Assembly (NCBI RefSeq): GCF_024105665.1
Contig: NZ_JAAAMK010000002.1
Span: 310,001-374,000, forward strand
Length of the DNA: 64,000 bases
DNA from: Aliihoeflea aestuarii
GTDB lineage: Bacteria; Pseudomonadota; Alphaproteobacteria; Rhizobiales; Rhizobiaceae
Direction of reading: 5' to 3'
The notes under the pieces were generated by a model. That model had not been told where the DNA came from, made no database searches, and worked only from the letters and a program-made list of their open reading frames with translations. The position numbers and the translations under genes are program-made. Positions 39,951-48,373 of the stretch are shown one piece after another (positions within the stretch are counted from its first letter, which is position 1; each line of letters starts with the position of its first letter).

Positions 39951-41254
39951 TCGGTTTCGATCTTCGTGCGCAAATCGCCTTGCGCGATCTCGTCCAGCGG
40001 AAAATTCCACATCAGGCCGATTGCCACCAGCTTGAGCGCGATCGGTACCCAGGCATAGATCACCGCCAGCGCGGTAAGAGCCGTCGCATCGTTCTGCCCA
40101 CCCGGCTCGAAGCCGAAGACGGCCAGCAACGGAAAGGCGACCCCGACGGCAAGCGCAAGCGATAGCTTGGTGGCAAGGCTCCAGGCCGCGAAATAGAGCG
40201 CCGAGCGCTGTTCGCCGGACGAGGCCGTGTCGACGTCGATCACATCCGCCTGGATCGCGGCGGGGAGCGCAAGGTCGAAGCCCAGCGTCAGGCCGGTCGC
40301 CAGTGCAAGCGCGCCGAAGGCAAGCCAGTTGCCCGGCCCGATCAACGGCGCGAAGGCGAACACCGCGCAGGTGAAGAGCATGGCGACGCACCAGGCGCGG
40401 TGCTTGCCGAACCGCCGGGCGGCAGCCATCGCCAGTGGCATGCCGGCAATGCCTGCGAGGAAATAGGCGAAAAGCAGCGGCCCGCGCATATCCGGCATAT
40501 CGAGGCGGTCGGACACGAAATAGAGAAACAGCGTCGCAGGGATGCCGTTCGCCAGCCCGTTGATCAGAAAGGCTGCAATCAGGCGCAAAAACGGCCTGTT
40601 GCGCGCCATGTGACGAAGCCCGTCGCCGAATGTCAGGCGCGCGCGCGAATGTTCGCGCGGTTCGGGGACGCGCCACACCGTCAGCCCACCGAACGCGAGC
40701 AGTAGAGCGGCAACCACGAGCCCGAGAACGCCAAGGCCGTGCAGGCCTTCGGCGCTGTCCATGCCGATCGCGAAAGGCAGCGCGATTGCGATAAGCGTTC
40801 CGACGAGCGTGAACCCTTCGCGAAACCCGGCAACGCGCGAGCGCTCCTTGTAGTCGCCGGCCATCTCCGCCCCCCATGAGGTCAGCGGGATGATCGCCAT
40901 CGTATAGCCGAGCGACAGCGCCGCGCCCCATGTCACGAGATAGGCGGGGCCGGCGTCGACGGGGGGCCAGAACAGCATGATGACGGCCAGCGCCGTGAGC
41001 GGCAGCGAAAGAAGCAGCATGGCGCGGCGGCGGCCGAGCGACGGGTGCCAGCGGTCGGCGCTCCAGCCGACGAGCGGATCGGTTACGGCATCGAAGAGGC
41101 GCACGGCAAGAAGCGCCGTCCCTACGACCGCAAGCGGCAGTCCCAGCACCTCGGCGTAAAAAGTCGGCACGATGATATAGAGTGGTAGCGTCAGCGCCGC
41201 CAACGGGATGGCAGGCAGCGCATAGTAGATAAGCCGCGATGTTGGAATACGCAT
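39947..41254 (-). CDS. MFS transporter of the GPH (sugar:cation symporter) type
   Basis: 435 residues from ATG 41254. About twelve transmembrane helices. The block LFDAVTDPLVGWSADRWHPSLGRRRAML is the GPH-family loop between helices 2 and 3 (D-x2-D-P-x2-G), and WGAEMAGDYKERSRVAGFRE fits loop 4-5. Likely sugar or glycoside uptake, although some GPH relatives carry other solutes. No sugar-metabolism genes are next to it, so substrate cannot be inferred. Confidence 0.87.
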   Translation of the reverse strand: MRIPTSRLIYYALPAIPLAALTLPLYIIVPTFYAEVLGLPLAVVGTALLAVRLFDAVTDPLVGWSADRWHPSLGRRRAMLLLSLPLTALAVIMLFWPPVDAGPAYLVTWGAALSLGYTMAIIPLTSWGAEMAGDYKERSRVAGFREGFTLVGTLIAIALPFAIGMDSAEGLHGLGVLGLVVAALLLAFGGLTVWRVPEPREHSRARLTFGDGLRHMARNRPFLRLIAAFLINGLANGIPATLFLYFVSDRLDMPDMRGPLLFAYFLAGIAGMPLAMAAARRFGKHRAWCVAMLFTCAVFAFAPLIGPGNWLAFGALALATGLTLGFDLALPAAIQADVIDVDTASSGEQRSALYFAAWSLATKLSLALAVGVAFPLLAVFGFEPGGQNDATALTALAVIYAWVPIALKLVAIGLMWNFPLDEIAQGDLRTKIETD

Positions 41255-41312
41255 CCGCCCTGCCCGCAATGAACGTCTCGCATCATACTACGGCGAAACG
41301 GTCGCTTCGGTT

Positions 41313-42506
41313 TTAGGCCGCCCCCTCCGGTTTCGCGTCACGCACCAGGAGATAGATCGCCAGTGAAATCGCGAGCATCACGGCGTAGAAGACGAACAAT
41401 GCCTGATAGCCCGCGACCGGGTCGTCCGGAACCGCATTGCGCGACACCACCGCACCGGTCGCGAACTGCATCGCGCCGACGCCGCCGATCGAGAAGAAAT
41501 TGAGAAGCGTGACGCCGCGCCCTGTCAGATGCGGTGGCAGAAACGCGCGGCCATGCGCCATCAAAAGCCCATAGGCCGCACCCGTCACGCCGATCAGAAC
41601 GAAGATGATGGTCGTCTGCGCAATGCTCGTGACCGGGTTGAAGGCCAGATAGGCGATGACGGCGACGCTCAGCGAATTGCCGACCACGGCCACCCATTTG
41701 CGTGTCCGGAAGATCGTGTCGAGCGGGCCGTAGATGAAGCCGCCCGCGACCATGGCGAGCGCCATGAACAGCGTGACCTGCCCGATCATCAGCGCATCCG
41801 CGCCATAGACATCGGCGAGATAGGGGCCAGACCACAGCCCGCGTATGCCGGCTGCGGCGGCATAGTTGATCGCCGTCAAGGGGAAGAGCGCCCACAATGC
41901 CGTCAGCTTGAAAAGTTCGAGATAGCCGGCGAACCCGGCCGTTCCGGCATCCGCATGGCGTTCGGGATCGCGCACGAATGTCATGACGGCAAAGGCGGTC
42001 GCCAGCGTCACGATGCCGAGACCGGCCATGACCTGCCGCCAGCCGAACGCTTCGGCCGCAGCCGCCAGCGGCGATGCGCCGACGACATTGCCCAGCGAGC
42101 CGAATGCGACCAGCCATGATGTGAGGATCGCCAACCGCGCGGCGCTGTAGCGATGCGCGAAGATGAAGACGGATGCCATCAGCACCGGTGAACAGCCGAT
42201 GCCGATCAGCGCCATCGCCGTAATCACCATCCACGGCTGCGTGGCAATGGCGAATAAAAACGCCCCGCCCCCACCGCCAAACGCCAGCAGGATCGCCGCC
42301 GTACGCTTCGGCCCATAGCGGTCGAGCCCGACGCCGACGACGAACTGCATGGCCGCGAAGGACGCGAACCACGCGCCCGATGCGATGGATAGATCGGTAT
42401 TGGTCGCGCCGATTTCGACACCGAGAACGGGCGTCAGCACCGCCAGAAACGAGCGGTAGAATTGCGACAGCACATAGGCCATCGCAAGTGCGGCCAGACC
42501 AGCCAT
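41313..42506 (-). CDS. MFS transporter
   Basis: 397 residues from ATG 42506 (GGGGGA upstream; longer frames add non-membrane sequence). Twelve predicted helices. Loop 2-3 motif LDRYGPKRTAAILLAFGGGG. Resembles the nitrate/oxalate-formate-like or CynX-type branch of the superfamily. Substrate not predictable. It lies between a GPH transporter and the hairpin downstream of the helicase gene, all leftward. Confidence 0.85.
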   Translation of the reverse strand: MAGLAALAMAYVLSQFYRSFLAVLTPVLGVEIGATNTDLSIASGAWFASFAAMQFVVGVGLDRYGPKRTAAILLAFGGGGGAFLFAIATQPWMVITAMALIGIGCSPVLMASVFIFAHRYSAARLAILTSWLVAFGSLGNVVGASPLAAAAEAFGWRQVMAGLGIVTLATAFAVMTFVRDPERHADAGTAGFAGYLELFKLTALWALFPLTAINYAAAAGIRGLWSGPYLADVYGADALMIGQVTLFMALAMVAGGFIYGPLDTIFRTRKWVAVVGNSLSVAVIAYLAFNPVTSIAQTTIIFVLIGVTGAAYGLLMAHGRAFLPPHLTGRGVTLLNFFSIGGVGAMQFATGAVVSRNAVPDDPVAGYQALFVFYAVMLAISLAIYLLVRDAKPEGAA

Positions 42507-42615
42507 GAAAGCGTCCCCCGATTCTCCATCCCGGCCGAAGCCACGGGGAACGCCATAGAGCATTTTGCAGCCGGACGGAAACGGCCGGTGTCGCAAAAAT
42601 GGGACTAAAAGATGT

Positions 42616-42660
42616 ACCAGAGTAGCGGAAAGCATTCGTCAGAATGCGCGCTACTCTGGT
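42616..42660. terminator. nested hairpin downstream of the helicase gene
   Basis: Outer perfect 12-bp stem accagagtagcg/cgctactctggt enclosing an inner 6-bp stem gcattc/gaatgc with a GTCA loop. It lies 22 nt past the helicase stop; on that strand it is followed by acatctttta. Likely terminator for the helicase mRNA. The two-tier structure is unusual for a plain terminator. Confidence 0.6.
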
Positions 42661-42681
42661 TTATCGAGCTACCGAGCGCAA

Positions 42682-44040
42682 TCAGGCAGCCCGGCGCGAC
42701 TGCCCGCCAGTCTTTGGGCCACGGCGCTTGCCGCGGAACGGACGCTTCTGCCCGTTCGCCTGCTTGCCGCCACCGCCGGGCTTTCCACCCTGGCGCGGCC
42801 TGCCGTTCGAGTTGGCCGGACGGCGGTTTTCCCGCTCTTCCGGCAGCGGCTCGGACTTCTTCTGCACCGGATCCGGTTGGCCGAGATGATCGGCGGCGAT
42901 CGGCAGCTTCATGCGGATGATCTTCTCGACCTGCCGCAGCTTCGAGGCTTCGGACGGATCGCAAAGCGTGATCGCGACGCCGTCCGCTCCGTTGCGGCCC
43001 GTGCGACCGATGCGGTGAACGTAGCTTTCAGCCTCGTCCGGCAGGTCGAAATTGACCACATGGCTGATGTTCGGGACGTCGATGCCGCGCGCGGCGATAT
43101 CGGTCGCGACGAGAATGCGGACCTCACCGTCACGGAAGCCGTTCAGCGCGCGCTGGCGGGCGTTCTGGCTCTTATTGCCGTGGATCACGGCGGCCTCGAA
43201 CCCGTCGCGCACGAGATCGCGCGTCACGCGGTCCGCGCCATGCTTGGTGCGTGCGAAAATGATCACGCGCTCCATCGCTGCGTCCTGAAGCATGGTCGAA
43301 AGCACGGCCCGCTTCTGCTTGAGGCGCGCCATCACGATGCTCTGGTGAATTTCGGATGCCGTCGTGCCCTGCGGCGCAACTTCGACGCGGATCGGATCCT
43401 TCAGGAGCGAACCGGCAAGCTTTGCAATCTCGGCAGGCATGGTGGCCGAGAACAGCGCGGTCTGGCGCTTGGGGTGCGTCGCCTTGGCGATACGCTTCAC
43501 ATCCGGCAGGAAGCCCATGTCGAGCATGCGGTCGGCTTCGTCGAGGACGAGCCAGCGCGTCTCGGTAAGCACGATTTCACGCTCGCGCACGAGATCGGTG
43601 AGCCGGCCCGGGGTCGCGACGAGAATGTCGACGCCTTGCGCCATGCGCTTGACCTGGCTGCCGCGCGAAACACCGCCGAGCACCAGGGCGGTCGCGATGT
43701 GCAGCCCCTTGGAAATGGTGCGGATCGTCTCTTCGATCTGCACGGCGAGTTCGCGGGTCGGCGCAAGGATCAGCGCGCGGCAGGTGCGCGGCGTCCGCTT
43801 GTCGCCGAGCGCCATGATCTGCTTGAGGATCGGCAGCGCGAAGGCTGCGGTCTTGCCCGAGCCGGTCTGGGCGATACCCAGAACGTCCTTGCCCTCGATC
43901 TGCGCGGGAATCGCGGCGACCTGGATGGGCTTCGGTTCGACGAAGCCGGCCTTCGCCGCGCTGTCGAGGAGTTTGCCGTCAATGCCGAGTGGACCGAATC
44001 CGGTCGTAGCAGTGTTGGTTTTCTGATTCTCAGTCGTCAA
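42682..44040 (-). CDS. rhlE: DEAD-box RNA helicase, RhlE-like (TTG start)
   Basis: 452 residues. Helicase motifs in order: Q motif region FVEPKPIQVAAIPAQ, I AQTGSGKTAAF, Ia APTRELAVQ, Ib TPGRL, II LDEADRMLDMGF, III SATMP, V ATDIAARGID, VI HRIGRTGRNG. A basic, Gly/Arg/Lys-rich tail from about 395 is typical of cold-shock/ribosome-assembly helicases. The start is read as TTG 44040: no ATG or GTG is available ahead of the Q motif. The opposite strand happens to stay open across this whole gene. Confidence 0.94.
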   Translation of the reverse strand: MTTENQKTNTATTGFGPLGIDGKLLDSAAKAGFVEPKPIQVAAIPAQIEGKDVLGIAQTGSGKTAAFALPILKQIMALGDKRTPRTCRALILAPTRELAVQIEETIRTISKGLHIATALVLGGVSRGSQVKRMAQGVDILVATPGRLTDLVREREIVLTETRWLVLDEADRMLDMGFLPDVKRIAKATHPKRQTALFSATMPAEIAKLAGSLLKDPIRVEVAPQGTTASEIHQSIVMARLKQKRAVLSTMLQDAAMERVIIFARTKHGADRVTRDLVRDGFEAAVIHGNKSQNARQRALNGFRDGEVRILVATDIAARGIDVPNISHVVNFDLPDEAESYVHRIGRTGRNGADGVAITLCDPSEASKLRQVEKIIRMKLPIAADHLGQPDPVQKKSEPLPEERENRRPANSNGRPRQGGKPGGGGKQANGQKRPFRGKRRGPKTGGQSRRAA

Positions 44041-44325
44041 AACAATATCTTTCTGGCGCTGCGGCCAATACCGGGCGCAAAACGGGTTCTGCAGGGCGCA
44101 ACCTGCGAACGTGAATTCTTATGGATTCGACAAGGCGGAGGGCTTCTCGCCCACGCGGCTGCGCTGTCGTCGCCGCGACCATTCGCAGCTTGCCGCTCGC
44201 ATTCGAACGACAAAGACGCAACCAGTCCGTTTCAGGAAAGCCGGTCGAGCCGGCTCAAGCGCCTTGTGAGGCTCATATGGGCCGGTTCGCGTGGAATTGC
44301 AACCGAAACTTGCCGCACTGCAAAA

Positions 44326-45603
44326 TCAGATCACCAGCCCCGCGATCGTCTCATTGTCGGTGATGTCCTGATAGGTCCAGCCCGCCGCATCGAACTTGTC
44401 ACGCAAGAGAGCGAAATTGGCCGCGTCCTTGGTTTCGATACCGATCAGGACCGAGCCGAAATTACGCGCCGACTTCTTCAGATATTCGAAGCGGGCAATG
44501 TCGTCCTCCGGCCCAAGCAGATCCAGAAAATCGCGCAAAGCGCCGGGGCGCTGCGGAAAGCGGAAGACGAAATACTTCTTCAGCCCTTCGAAACGCAGCG
44601 CGCGCTCCTTCACGTCCGGCAGGCGCTCGAAATCGAAATTGCCGCCCGAGACCACAAGCACGATCGTCTTTTCCGCGATCTCGGCGGCGGACAAATCCTT
44701 CAGTGCGTCGATCGCCAGAGCGCCGGCCGGCTCCAGCACGACGCCCTCGATATTGAGCATTTCGATGATCGTGGCGCAGACGCGATTTTCGGGAATGCGC
44801 GTCACGTCGCCCGGAGAAAAATGCGCCAGCGCTGCAAAGTTCGCTTCCCCGATTTCAGCCACCGACGCGCCATCGACGAAATTGTCGACCTGAGGCAGCC
44901 GCACGCGATGCCTTTCGGTAAGGCTCGAATGCAGGCTCGACGCACCGACCGGCTCGGCGAACATGAAGCGGGGGCCATCCGCCCCGAAATAGCACGTCAC
45001 GCCGGCCGCCAGCCCGCCCCCGCCAACCGGAAGAATGATGAGATCGGGTGTCACGCCTTGCGGCAGTTGCTCCTCGATCTCGAAGGCCACCGTCGCCTGC
45101 CCCTCGATGATGTCTTCGTGGTCGAAAGGCGGCACCATCATGCCCCCGGAAGATGCGGCGAAATCCTGCGCGGCTCGGTAGCAGGCGTCGAAATAGTCTC
45201 CGATAAGGCGAATTTCGACGAACTCGCCGCCGAACAACCGCGTCTTGTCGATCTTTTGCTGCGGCGTCGTTACCGGCATGAAGATGACGCCGCGCTTTTC
45301 AAGGTGCCGGCACACATAGGCGAAACCCTGTGCGTGATTGCCGGCGGACGCGCAGACGAACACGTCGGGCTGTTCTTCCGGGCTATCCAGAATCTTGCGG
45401 AAAAAGTTGAACGCGCCGCGAATCTTGTAGGAGCGAACCGGCGAAAGGTCCTCACGCTTCAGGAAGATTCGCGCCCCGGTCTTCCTGGAAAGATAGGCGT
45501 TCTCCTGAAGCGGCGTCTCGGGGAAAAGGCGGCGCATGGCGCTGGCGGCATGGCGCACATCGGCGCAAAAGTCGGTCGTCACGGCCATCGGCCTCCGGTT
45601 CAT
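44326..45603 (-). CDS. ilvA: threonine dehydratase, biosynthetic type
   Basis: 425 residues. PLP lysine in VRSYKIRGAFNF, CASAGNHAQGFA, glycine loop PVGGGGLAAG and SGGNFDFERL. A single C-terminal ACT-like regulatory domain (FVFRFPQRPGALRDFLDLLG) is followed by a conserved tail, as in the shorter IlvA class. Makes 2-oxobutanoate from threonine for isoleucine synthesis; allosteric feedback through the ACT part is likely. ATG 45603 is the first start; ATG 45588 is an alternative. Divergent from trkH. Confidence 0.95.
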   Translation of the reverse strand: MNRRPMAVTTDFCADVRHAASAMRRLFPETPLQENAYLSRKTGARIFLKREDLSPVRSYKIRGAFNFFRKILDSPEEQPDVFVCASAGNHAQGFAYVCRHLEKRGVIFMPVTTPQQKIDKTRLFGGEFVEIRLIGDYFDACYRAAQDFAASSGGMMVPPFDHEDIIEGQATVAFEIEEQLPQGVTPDLIILPVGGGGLAAGVTCYFGADGPRFMFAEPVGASSLHSSLTERHRVRLPQVDNFVDGASVAEIGEANFAALAHFSPGDVTRIPENRVCATIIEMLNIEGVVLEPAGALAIDALKDLSAAEIAEKTIVLVVSGGNFDFERLPDVKERALRFEGLKKYFVFRFPQRPGALRDFLDLLGPEDDIARFEYLKKSARNFGSVLIGIETKDAANFALLRDKFDAAGWTYQDITDNETIAGLVI

Positions 45604-45606
45604 CGC

Positions 45607-47145
45607 GTGACGGCGCTATTGCATATTCGCGCCCGCGAAGCCACTCTCGCCTCGCCGCGCACCGTGCGCGCCGATATCGGGGAAGACGTGCACTATTTCG
45701 CCATTCGTACCGCGATCCATGTCGCCGCGGTCTTCGCCATATATCTCTCGCTCGCCATGTTCGTCCCTGCGGCGGTCGATCTCTATTACGGCCATGACGA
45801 CTGGCAGGCTTTCGCCTTTTCCGCATTCCTGACAGGCGGCCTGGGATTGACGGTCGCCGCCGCCACGCAAGGGCGCCCGCCGGTCCTGAGCGCGCGCTTC
45901 GGCTTCCTCGTCGTCAATCTTCTGTGGATGACGACCTGCATCGTCGGTGCGATTCCGTTTTTGGCGTCTTCGATCGAGATCAGCCTGGCGGATGCGATTT
46001 TCGAATCCGCATCGGGCATAACGACGACGGGAGGTACGGTACTTAACGGCCTCGACACGATGCCACCTGGCGTTCTCATTTGGCGATCGCTGCTGCAATG
46101 GATCGGCGGCCTCGGCGTCATCGCGCTTGGGCTGTTCGTTTTGCCGCTGCTGAATGTAGGCGGCATCTCCTATTTCAAGATCGAGTCTTCGGACATCATG
46201 GAGCGCCCCTTCGCGCGACTTTCGACCTATACCGTCACGCTGATCAGCATCTATGCAGGCATGACGGTGCTATGCACGATAAGCTACACAGCCGCCGGCA
46301 TGGGAACATTCAATGCCGTCAACCACGCTTTGACGACCATTTCCACCGCCGGATTTTCGACGCACGATGCATCGATGGCGCATTATGCGGACAATCGGGC
46401 GATCCTGTGGGTCGGTACGGTCTTCATGTTCATCGGCGCCCTGCCCTTCGTTGTCCTCATCCTGTTCATGACAAAAGGGAATCTCGCTGCGTTACGCGAT
46501 CCGCAAATCAAGGTCTTTGCGGGCTATACGGCGTTCTTCATATTCACTGTAACGATATATACGACCCTGACGAGCGGAGTGGCTCCCTTCGATGCACTGA
46601 CGCATACCGCATTCAATTTCATGTCCATCATAACGACGACCGGATATGCGAGTTCGGACTACACAGCCTGGGGACCGCTCGCCTTCGCCTGTGCATTCGT
46701 CGCCATGTTCTTCGGCGGCTGTTCGGGCTCGACCACTGGCGGCATCAAGGCATACCGGTTCCTGGTCCTTTACCAGCTCGTCAGAAATGGCCTTCGCCGG
46801 CTTCTCTACCCCGATATCATGCAGAGCGTTCGATATGGCGAGCGCACGGCGACAGACGCCATGCAGCGTGCAATCGTGCTGTTCATCTCACTGTTCTTCA
46901 TGTTGTGGCTGATTTTCACGATGATCCTTGCGGCCATCGGCCTCGATTTCATGACCGCGATGTCCGGCGCACTGACCGCGCTCACGAATGTCGGACCTGG
47001 CCTCGGCGACATCATCGGACCGGTCGGAAATTTCTCCAGTCTTCCCGACGCCGCGAAATGGGTTCTGGCGATCGCCATGCTGATGGGACGCCTTGAAATC
47101 CTGGCCGTGATGGTGATCTTCACGCCCACCTTCTGGAACCGCTGA
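45607..47145 (+). CDS. trkH: TrkH-type potassium uptake protein
   Basis: 512 residues if started at GTG 45607, but GTG 45664 or 45688 (with GGGGAA upstream) are also possible; all lie ahead of the first helix at AIHVAAVFAIYLSLAMFVPAAVD. Four M1-P-M2 units with selectivity filter-like loops: SASGITTTGGTVL, LTTISTAGFSTH, MSIITTTGYASSD and LTNVGPGLG. GGCSGSTTGGIKAYR marks the third unit. Works with a TrkA NAD-binding partner, not in the window. The frame stays open far upstream (to 42565) over antisense genes; that part is not real. Confidence 0.93.
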   Translation: MTALLHIRAREATLASPRTVRADIGEDVHYFAIRTAIHVAAVFAIYLSLAMFVPAAVDLYYGHDDWQAFAFSAFLTGGLGLTVAAATQGRPPVLSARFGFLVVNLLWMTTCIVGAIPFLASSIEISLADAIFESASGITTTGGTVLNGLDTMPPGVLIWRSLLQWIGGLGVIALGLFVLPLLNVGGISYFKIESSDIMERPFARLSTYTVTLISIYAGMTVLCTISYTAAGMGTFNAVNHALTTISTAGFSTHDASMAHYADNRAILWVGTVFMFIGALPFVVLILFMTKGNLAALRDPQIKVFAGYTAFFIFTVTIYTTLTSGVAPFDALTHTAFNFMSIITTTGYASSDYTAWGPLAFACAFVAMFFGGCSGSTTGGIKAYRFLVLYQLVRNGLRRLLYPDIMQSVRYGERTATDAMQRAIVLFISLFFMLWLIFTMILAAIGLDFMTAMSGALTALTNVGPGLGDIIGPVGNFSSLPDAAKWVLAIAMLMGRLEILAVMVIFTPTFWNR

Positions 47146-47203
47146 GACATTGCCCTGTCGCACCCGCCCCGCTAACGTTGCCGGATTGGAGAGAGGGTCG
47201 GTT

Positions 47204-48373
47204 TTGGTCGCAGCGTATTTTCAATCGGGCCGGTTGGCGGTGTTCGTTCTGTCACTGTTCCTGCTGGCGGCCTGTGGCGGCGGCCCCTCGCACAACATGC
47301 TCAACGTCCTTCCGGCAACCGAAGGCGGCATCGCCGCCGAGCATCGCATTTTCGTGGCCACCACCCGCGAGAAGGCGAACGACCCGTCCGACATCTACGG
47401 CGGGCAACGCGCAAGGCAGCTAAGCTTCGTCGATCTTGACGTAACGGTGCCGGCGTCTCACCAGATCGGCCGGATCGAGAGCCCGTCCGGCAACGCGCCG
47501 CGCGATCCTTCGAAGCATTTTGCCGCGCGCGACATCGGCCTGATCGGCGATGAAACCACGTTCGAGCGGGAGTTGCGCGCCGACATCGCGAAGAACAACG
47601 GCCGGGCGCTGGTCTTCATCCACGGCTACCGCACCCCGTTCGACAAGTCGGTCTATCGCGCCGCGCAGATCAAGAACGACGCCGCGTATGGGGGAACGAC
47701 AATCCTTTTCTCGTGGGCGTCGACGGGGCGCACCGTCGACTATCTTTACGATAGCAACTCGGCTTCGGTGGCGCGCGATGGGCTGGAACACACCTTGCGC
47801 CTCGTGAAGAATGCCGGTGCGACCCGTATCGACATCATCGCGCACTCCATGGGCAACTGGATCTTGATGGAAGCGCTTCGACAATTTGCCATCTCCGGGC
47901 GGACCGACCTGCGCGATGCCCTCGGCGACGTGTTGCTCGCCTCGCCCGACATCGACGTCGATGTGTTCCGCAGCCAGATGCAGCGGATCGGTCGACCTGA
48001 TCGCCCCTTCGTCATCATGCTGTCCGACGACGACCGCGCCTTGCAGCTTTCGTCCATTCTGGCCGGCAACAGGCCGCGTGTCGGCGATTATCGCGATAGT
48101 GAGGAACTTGCCCAACTTGGCATCACCGTCGTCGATCTCTCCGCCATTCGGGTCGAGGACAGGCTCAACCACACCAAGTTCGCCGAAAACCCCGTGCTGA
48201 TCCAGATGCTGGGCGAGCAGCTCGCCCGCGACGATCTTTCCGACCAGACGGCGATGCCGCTCGAGCAGCAGATCGCGCGGCTCACCGGCGGCGTTGCTCA
48301 GACGGTCGGCTCGGCTGCCGCTATCGTGATCACCACCCCGCTGGAGGTGATCAACGTCGCGGTCGGACAATGA
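47204..48373 (+). CDS. alpha/beta-hydrolase lipoprotein (DUF900 family)
   Basis: 389 residues from TTG 47204 (GAGAGAGGG well placed); the frame to 47150 is open but lacks a start signal. Signal peptide with lipobox LAAC. DUF900 features: RIFVATTRE near the N-terminus, FIHGYRTPFDKSVYRAAQI, TILFSWASTG and catalytic serine elbow IIAHSMGNWILME, with likely Asp in LASPDIDVDVF and His in RLNHTKF. Esterase- or lipase-like envelope enzyme of unknown substrate. Convergent with ade: both stops are adjacent. Confidence 0.85.
   Translation: MVAAYFQSGRLAVFVLSLFLLAACGGGPSHNMLNVLPATEGGIAAEHRIFVATTREKANDPSDIYGGQRARQLSFVDLDVTVPASHQIGRIESPSGNAPRDPSKHFAARDIGLIGDETTFERELRADIAKNNGRALVFIHGYRTPFDKSVYRAAQIKNDAAYGGTTILFSWASTGRTVDYLYDSNSASVARDGLEHTLRLVKNAGATRIDIIAHSMGNWILMEALRQFAISGRTDLRDALGDVLLASPDIDVDVFRSQMQRIGRPDRPFVIMLSDDDRALQLSSILAGNRPRVGDYRDSEELAQLGITVVDLSAIRVEDRLNHTKFAENPVLIQMLGEQLARDDLSDQTAMPLEQQIARLTGGVAQTVGSAAAIVITTPLEVINVAVGQ

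Noticed and set aside
42565-47145. 1526-codon open frame covering the antisense of rhlE and ilvA and ending in trkH
   Set aside because: Only the last 500 codons (TrkH) have protein character. The rest is the GC-biased complement of two well-recognised genes, which keeps the opposite frame free of stops.
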